Origin: Candidatus Aalborgicola danicus
GTDB lineage: Bacteria > Pseudomonadota > Gammaproteobacteria > Burkholderiales > Burkholderiaceae_C
Assembly (NCBI GenBank): GCA_016703945.1
Contig: JADJBC010000003.1
Span: 200,905-264,904 of the forward strand
DNA length: 64,000 nt
Reading direction: 5' to 3'
Shown: one piece after another, positions 55,954 through 64,000 of the stretch
How positions within the stretch are numbered: the stretch's first letter is position 1
Layout of the letters: each line of letters opens with the position of its first letter
Made by a program: the position numbers and the translations under genes
The notes under the pieces: generated by a model
The model's database searches: none
What the model was told of the DNA's origin: nothing
The model's input: the letters and a program-made list of their open reading frames with translations, nothing else

Positions 55954-56858
55954 TCACCACCTGATGCGCTGATCAAGCGCGTAATCGGGGGCCGGTTGCC
56001 CGGCCAGATCCCAGTGCGGCTCGACCGCAACACCCTCAACCGCCTGCGCATCGCAGTCATCCCATAGCGGTGGCCCGCGCCGGGGCTATGTGCGGGGGCT
56101 CGGGGTCGACACCGATGTGGTGCAGGATCTTCTTGATCTGCGTGCCCTCGGTAACAAAGGCGATCAGGCGCATCGGACCCCCGCACTTCGGGCACAGCAG
56201 CGGGAACGCTCAATCAGTTGAGGACAGAGCTGGTTCGCTGCGCGTAACTGCGGTCTGTCCCGCAAGGTCTCAGGATGCGGGCGATCAGCACTGCCCACAG
56301 GTAATGCGCCGGTGAGCGCTTGGGTGGCACGGAGTTGCCACCAGAGCGGCGATGCGGTCGATCAGCGCCAGTGGTGTGAGTTGCAGTTCGTCCACCTTGG
56401 CACCACGCTTGTCACTGATGGGCTCACTGCGCTGTTTGGCGCAGCGGTACACCAGGGCCGCCCCAGGGCTGTTGGATTGCAGGCTGTGCGCGATGACCTG
56501 CAGAAAAATACGCAGCACCATGTTGAGCACGGCCCCGTCGCGCTGCATGAAGTAACGCAGTCGCTTTGGAACAGAAAGCACCCACTGGCGCACTGGCAGG
56601 CGGGGGAAAACATGGTCAGTCAGGTGCGCCGCCGTCTCCACCAGCAAAGCCGTGCGCAAAGATGCCGCACTCCAGATATTTGCGAAAGGTCTGGCGGACA
56701 TAGGGCTTTGGCGTGTGATGGTCGCCCTGCCCGTCGAACTGGCCGGCGCTGGTTAGCTCAAGCCAAGTCTCGAAGTGTGCGGCTACCGTTTGGTAGAGCA
56801 GCGTGCGCTCGGGGTGACGAGGGCTGGAGGGCGATTCACCATTAAAAAAGCCCTGCAA
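55954..56858 (-). pseudogene. IS91-family transposase remnant, internally deleted
   Basis: Minus-strand fragments of one transposase in different frames. Near 56,820–56,640 lies YQTVAAHFETWLELTSAG followed by PYVRQTFRKYLECGIFAHGF; then ETAAHLTDHVFPRLPVRQW and PKRLRYFMQRDGAVLNMVLR (to about 56,470); then LTPLALIDRIAALV; and finally CPKCGGPMRLIAFVTEGTQIKKIL and LWDDCDAQ, ending at TGA 55954. The zinc-finger part between FAHGF and ETAAHL and the middle catalytic part are missing, so it cannot be active. The stretch 55,715–55,953 holds a degenerate repeat copy and no recognisable gene. Confidence 0.85.
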
Positions 56859-56878
56859 GGCAAGTCGCAGGGCTTTTT
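56845..56878 (-). terminator. Intrinsic terminator downstream of glpD
   Basis: A perfect 12-bp stem (AAAAAGCCCTGC/GCAGGGCTTTTT) with a 10-nt loop. T-runs follow on both strands, so it can also stop the opposite direction. Confidence 0.8.
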
Positions 56879-56977
56879 GTCTATCGCTGATTACTGAATT
56901 GGGATTGAGGCGCGCAGTCAGACGACCGTGCGATGGGTGCCACCGGGATTGACAGACAGTCCAAGAATCTCGTCACC

Positions 56978-58584
56978 CTATTCGGGCAGCCGCAAGTAGT
57001 GTTGGGCCAGATCTTCAAAGGCTTGGCGTTGCGGGTCTATACCGGTCTCGTCCAGCAGGATATCGCCCACCGGACTCGCCAACGACCCGGCCAAAAGAGC
57101 ATCCAAAAAAAGCAAGCGGGAGCGGCGGGCCAATACATCTTCCACGGTGATGGCATATTCATAACGCGCGGCAAAACGCACCATGCCTTCGGTCAGGCCT
57201 TCGCAGAGTAATCGGTCCGCACCGGGCATGGCCTGCACTGCGGCTTGTTCGTCACCGTAGGAGTGCAAACCGGGTGGCATGCAGATGGACCGAATCTGCG
57301 CTTCGGGCACACTGGAACCCACCAGCTTGAGGTGTGTGGTGACGCCTTTGACCCGGCGCTCCAGCAAAGACCTGTCGGCGCAGGCGTCCAGCACATCTTC
57401 GGCCATGGCACGGTAGGTGGTCCACTTGCCGCCGGTCACGGTCACCATGCCGCTGCGGCTGACCATTACCGTGTGTTCGCGGCTGATGCCCTTGGTGTTG
57501 TCGCCGTCATCGTCCTGCGGTTTGACCAGGGGGCGCAGACCCACCCACACACTTTTCACATCAGCGCGGGTCGGCGCCCGGCGCAGGTAACGGGCCGATT
57601 CATTCAGGATGAAGTCCACCTCTTCCTTGAACGGCAAAGGCTCAAGCGCCAAATCGTTGCGTGGCGTATCGGTGGTGCCCAGAATGACCTTGCCCAACCA
57701 GGGCACCGCAAACAGGACGCGCCCATCGGCGGTCTTGGGCACCATCAGCGCCACATCGCTGTCCAAAAAGGACCGGTCCACCACCATGTGTACGCCTTGG
57801 CTGGGTGTAACCATGGGTTCGGTGGCGCGCTTGCCACCAGCGCCGCTGGCAGCGCCGTCTTTTTGGCGCAGCTCGTCCACCCACACGCCGGTGGCATTCA
57901 CGACACAGCGGGTCTTGATCGTGTATTGCGTGCCGGTCAGCGTGTCTTGACACACCAGGCCGGACACCTTGCTGTCGTCATAAAGCAGATTCTCAGCCCG
58001 GCAGTAGTTCACCAACAGCGCACCGCGCGCAGCAGCGGTGCGCGCCAGGCCATGGCCAGCTTGGCATCGTTGAACTGGCCATCCCAGTACTTGACGCCGC
58101 CTTGCAGGCCCCGCGGCAGTGCGGTGGGCAAATATTTGAGCGTTTGGTCGCGGCTCAGAAATTCTGTCTTGCCCAGGCCGGCTTTACCCGCCAGAGCGTC
58201 GTACATTTTGAGCCCGATGCCGTAAAAAGGTGCCTCCCACCACTTATAAGTAGGCATGATGAACGGCAGCGGTTGCGCCAGATGCGGCGCGTTGTTCAAC
58301 AGCGTGGTGCGCTCGTACAAGGCCTCGCGCACCAAGGAAATATTGCCCTGGGCCAGGTAACGCACGCCACCGTGCACCAGCTTGGTCGCCCGTGACGAAG
58401 TGCCCTTGGCAAAGTCGTGCGATTCGACCAACACCACTTTGAAGCCGCGGGCGGCGGCGTCCAGCGCAACGCCCAGGCCTGTCGCACCACCACCGACAAC
58501 GGCGATGTCATAGGACTGAGCCTTTGCCAGTTGGGCGATCAGTTCGTCGCGCCGTGTCAATTGGGGCTGCATGGTGGTAGGCAT
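56978..58584 (-). pseudogene. glpD: Glycerol-3-phosphate dehydrogenase (FAD), one frameshift
   Basis: About 535 codons across a shift near 58,054, where one C appears lost (GCCTGGCGCG for GCCCTGGCGCG). The N-terminal FAD motif is VVGGGATGLGVALDAAARG; KLVHGGVRYL and RWVVNATGVW-like sequence follow (here CVVNATGVWVDELRQ), and the C-terminus has TVTGGKWTTYR. It oxidises glycerol-3-phosphate to DHAP at the inner membrane, feeding electrons to quinone. The length fits a single missing base, so error is likelier than decay. It follows the glycerol ABC operon, separated by a terminator, and sits before an IS91 remnant. Confidence 0.9.
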
Positions 58585-58599
58585 AGGCTAGAAAATATG

Positions 58600-58633
58600 A
58601 AAAAGGCCGTGTGGCAGATGTGCGCACACGGCC
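58600..58633 (-). terminator. Intrinsic terminator between the glycerol-binding protein gene and glpD
   Basis: A 9-bp stem (GGCCGTGTG/CACACGGCC) with an 11-nt loop, followed on the minus strand by five T. glpD must then have its own promoter or depend on read-through. Confidence 0.7.
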
Positions 58634-58666
58634 GACCTTTAAACAAGGAGGTTTTAGCGCAACGCA

Positions 58667-60395
<1,729 letters not shown>

Positions 60396-60485
60396 CGTCA
60401 ATCTCCTAGGTCTAATGAACCCCTGTGTGAAAGGCTGCAACGGCTCCAGGGGGAACAAGCCGATCCTTGATTCAACAAAATAGTG

Positions 60486-60794
60486 TCAACCCTTGCGCAT
60501 GATCAGGGCCAACAGAGCCATCGAAAGCACAAAGCTGATCCAGATGGACGGTTCGCCGTCCAGGCTCATCCAGGCCACCAGTTTTCCGCTGATGCCGACA
60601 AAGGCCAGGTTCACATAGGCGGCCGACAGCAAACCGATGAAGAGGCGGTCACCGCGCGTGGTTTCAATCGGCAGAAAACCCTTGCGCAGGGTGGTGGGGG
60701 ACTTGATCTCCCACACGGTCATGCCGGCCAGCATCAGCACAATGCAAGAGAAGAACACCGCAACGGGGGTGGTCCATGCCATCCAATCAAACAT
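60486..60794 (-). CDS. DUF2160 small membrane protein of the glycerol ABC operon (GlpU-like)
   Basis: 102 residues with three hydrophobic segments (AWTTPVAVFFSCIVLMLAG, DRLFIGLLSAAYVNLAFVG and SIWISFVLSMALLALIM). DUF2160 proteins are found between the permeases and the binding protein in glpSTPQUV-type operons; their role is unknown. Position here is the same. ATG 60794 is chosen. Confidence 0.85.
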   Translation of the reverse strand: MFDWMAWTTPVAVFFSCIVLMLAGMTVWEIKSPTTLRKGFLPIETTRGDRLFIGLLSAAYVNLAFVGISGKLVAWMSLDGEPSIWISFVLSMALLALIMRKG

Positions 60795-60808
60795 CTCGAA
60801 CTCCTGTG

Positions 60809-61613
60809 TCAAACGCGACCCATCGCAAAACCCTTGGCGATGTAGTTGCGAACAAACCAAATCACAATGGCGCCGGGAACAATGGTCAGCACCCCGGCGG
60901 CCGCCAGCGTGGCCCAGTCCATGCCGGACGCCGACACGGTGCGGGTCATCGTGGCGGCAATGGGTTTGGCGTTCACACTGGTCAGCGTGCGGGCCAGCAA
61001 CAACTCCACCCAGCTGAACATGAAGCAGAAGAAGGCAGCAACACCCACACCGGCCTTGATCAGCGGCAGGAAAATTTGCACAAAAAATCGAGGGAATGAG
61101 TAGCCATCGATATACGCGGTTTCATCAATTTCCCGTGGAATGCCGCTCGTGAAGCCTTCCAAAATCCACACCGCCAAGGGCACGTTGAACAACAGGTGCA
61201 CCAGGGCCACCGCAATGTGCGTGTCCATCAGACCGACCGAGGTATAGAGCTGAAAGAACGGCAGCAAGAACACGGCAGGCGGGGTCATGCGGTTGGTCAA
61301 CAACCAGAAGAACACATGCTTGTCACCCAAGAAGCTGTAGCGCGAGAACGCATAGGCTGCCGGCAGCGCCACGATCAAGGGAAATGACCGTATTGATGCC
61401 CACATAGATCAGGCTGTTGATATAGCCTGAGTACCAGGCCGGGTCAGTCAGGATGGTCTTGTAGTTGTCCCAGCGAAATGCTGCGGGAACAGCGAGAAGC
61501 CGGCCAGGATTTCGTTGTTGGTCTTGAAAGACATGTTGACCATCCAGTAGATGGGCAACAGCGCAAACACCACATAGGCGATCATGAAGAGCGAGCGCTT
61601 CTGGAACTTGGGT

Positions 61614-61621
<8 letters not shown>
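60809..61621 (-). pseudogene. Glycerol ABC transporter permease (GlpQ-like), two frameshifts
   Basis: About 270 codons with six hydrophobic segments when read across shifts near 61,465 and 61,380. The cytoplasmic EAA loop (EIDETAYIDGYSFPRFFVQIFLP) is intact, as are LPAAYAFSRYSFLGDKHVFFW and RMTPPAVFLLPFFQ. It forms the membrane channel with the next permease. The two shifts cancel in total length, as expected for random indels. Confidence 0.82.
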
Positions 61622-62509
<888 letters not shown>

Positions 62510-62521
62510 TCCACAATCTCC

Positions 62522-63576
62522 TCATTCTTGTAGATGCAGGGTGTGTTCACCCAACACCTTGAGCCACACGGTGTCGCCGACCGTGAGCTGGGCCGCGTCT
62601 GTTGACAGGCGCGCCTTCAAGGTGGTAATTCAAAGTCGGCACTCAACATGACATGGGTGCCCACGTCCTGCACGCGTGACACGGTCATGGCCAGCGCACC
62701 GTCGGTCTGGGCCGGTACCAGAGTCAGGTACTCCGGCCGTATGCCCAGCTTGATGTCACCTGCTGGCAAGGAGCGACCAGCAGACAAGGCCAGTGTGGTA
62801 TCGCCCACCTGCACCCTGGCCGTTCACCTGCCCGGCCAGAAAATTCATGCCGGGTGAGCCAATGAAATGACCCACAAAGGTGTGGCTGGGGCGCTCGAAC
62901 AAATCGGCGGGAGAGCCCACTTGCACCGCTCGGCCGCGTGTCATCACCACCCCCTGGTCGGCAAGGTCAAAGCCTCCACCTGGTCGTGGGTCACATAGAT
63001 CAAGGTGAGCTTGAGTTCATGGTGGATTTCGCCGAGCTTGCGGCGCAGCTGCCACTTCAGGTGGGGGTCGATCACGGTCAGCGGTTCATCGAACAGCACG
63101 GCCGATACATCGGGGCGCACCAGGCCACGACCCAGCGAAATTTTGTTTGGCGTCGGCCGCGAGGCCAGCGGCGCGCTGGTTCAACTGGCCGCTCATTTCC
63201 AGCATCTCGGCAATCTCGCCCACGCGTTTGGCAATCTGCTCCTTGGGCATCTTGCGGTTGCGCAAGGGAAGGCCAGGTTCTCCGCCACGGTCATGGTGTC
63301 GTAGATCACCGGGAACTGGAACACCTGGGCAATATTGCGCTGCTGGGGCGAGGCGCTGGTCACATCACGCCCATCAAACAGCACACTGCCCTGCGACGGG
63401 GTCACCAGGCCAGACATGATGTTGAGCAGCGTGGTCTTGCCGCAGCCAGAAGGGCCCAAGAGCGCATAGGCACCACCGTCCTCGAACGCCATCTTCAGGG
63501 GCAGCAGCGCGTAGTCGCTGTCCTGCTTGGGGTCACGCCGGTAGGCGTGGGCCAGATCCAGTTCAATGCGTGCCAT
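62522..63576 (-). pseudogene. Glycerol ABC transporter ATPase 2 (GlpT-like), several frameshifts
   Basis: About 351 codons. Walker A GPSGCGKTTLL, the Q-loop VFQFPVIYDTMTVAENLAFP, later DLFERPSHTFVGHFIGSPGMNF and a TOBE-type C-terminus (DTVWLKVLGEHTLHLQE). The ABC signature and Walker B fall among frame breaks near 63,270, 63,160, 62,965, 62,830 and 62,635. The TGA is 13 bases before the permease ATG. No stop separates it from the upstream ATPase in this reading. Confidence 0.78.
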
Positions 63577-64000
63577 ATCAACGTCCCCGCCGCGCACGGG
63601 CGCCAGCACCAGCATGCCCTGGGCATCAAACACATAAACCTGTGCGGGGTTGAAATACAGGGTGACCTGGGCACCCAGCTCAAAGTGGTGCACACCGGTG
63701 AGCTGAGCCACCAGTTCGCCCACCAGGGTGTGCACGTGCACAAAGGTGTCGGAGCCTGAAATTTCGGCCAGCTCCACCTTGCCAGGCAGTGCTACGTCGC
63801 CCGGCTGGGCCTGCACGCGCACCGCACTGGCGCGCATACCCACTGTCAACTTGGGTGTCGCTTTAGAGGCCAGCCCCAGCGCCAACAGCGGCCCGCCCTC
63901 CAGTTGCACACCTCCGGGGGTTGCCATGGCAGACAACAGATTCATAGGGGGGTCACTAAAGGCGCGCGCCACCCGCAAGGATGCCGGCTTGTGAAAGACC
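63577..64000 (-). CDS. Glycerol ABC transporter ATPase 1 (GlpS-like), C-terminal part (runs off the window)
   Basis: The last 140 or so codons of the first ATPase in the operon. FSDPPMNLLSA and the TOBE-type strands (VGMRASAVRVQAQ, VELAEISGSDTFVHVHT, VTLYFNPAQVYVFDAQG) are the usual C-terminal regulatory domain. The frame then runs straight into the next ATPase without a stop, though a TGA one base before that ATG exists in another frame, so a one-base indel near 63,585 is likely. Confidence 0.78.

Overview
The window reads as a chromosomal segment of a betaproteobacterium, most likely a burkholderialean of the Comamonadaceae/Rhodoferax type. This is inferred from GC-rich coding sequence, the gshA–kup–gshB neighbourhood with a proteobacterial-type GshA, cytochrome c4, a PutA without an obvious DNA-binding domain beside an Lrp-type regulator, and a rhizobial/burkholderial-type glycerol ABC operon. 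I see no rRNA, tRNA, CRISPR array or prophage.

Layout. 0–8 kb: start of a glycosyltransferase, a biotinyl-carboxyltransferase fusion, asparaginase II, arginase, a lipase-like hydrolase and an M16 protease. 8.2–13 kb: a large PAS/hybrid histidine kinase whose frame is broken twice. 13–22 kb: an AT-richer island. A zinc deacylase of the AstE/aspartoacylase family is read one way. Read the other way are a formyltransferase-fold protein, a membrane adenylate cyclase, a periplasmic binding protein, a divergent SDF symporter and a SulP transporter with STAS and cyclic-nucleotide-binding domains. This is the best candidate for an undescribed system: a transport and processing module for an acylated small acid, with a cAMP-making sensor and a cAMP-binding transporter in one cluster. 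22–27 kb: an XRE regulator, a ceramidase-like membrane protein, an MFS-acyltransferase and a CoA-transferase. 27–31 kb: putA (one frameshift) and its probable Lrp-type regulator, separated by two long hairpins.

31.5–36.5 kb: two secreted proteins (one CsgG-like), a membrane Ser/Thr kinase and a convergent cyclase-FHA protein, a plausible phospho-signalling set. 36.7–43 kb: gshA, kup, a GNAT, a BenE-type transporter and gshB. 43–50 kb: a glutamine amidotransferase, DUF454, cytochrome c4, a glycosyltransferase, DUF2721, an M14 carboxypeptidase, dbpA and a CAP-domain protein. 50–54 kb: a tightly packed esterase, phosphodiesterase and AlkB-type monooxygenase run. 54–57 kb: a TPR-GGDEF diguanylate cyclase and a decayed IS91 transposase. 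57–64 kb: glpD and a glycerol ABC operon (ATPase, ATPase, permease, permease, DUF2160, binding protein) with many single-base frame breaks.

Two themes cut across the window. First, single-nucleotide frame breaks occur in at least eight otherwise well-conserved genes and are densest after 58 kb. Sequencing indels explain them better than gene death, because no stop codons lie within the conserved frames. Second, a 44-nt element with fixed spacing (TGCTA, 9 nt, TAGCTGC, 14 nt, CGGGGGCT) occurs in-frame twice in putA and once in the benE-like gene, with degenerate copies elsewhere. It resembles a coding-tolerant palindromic repeat family.
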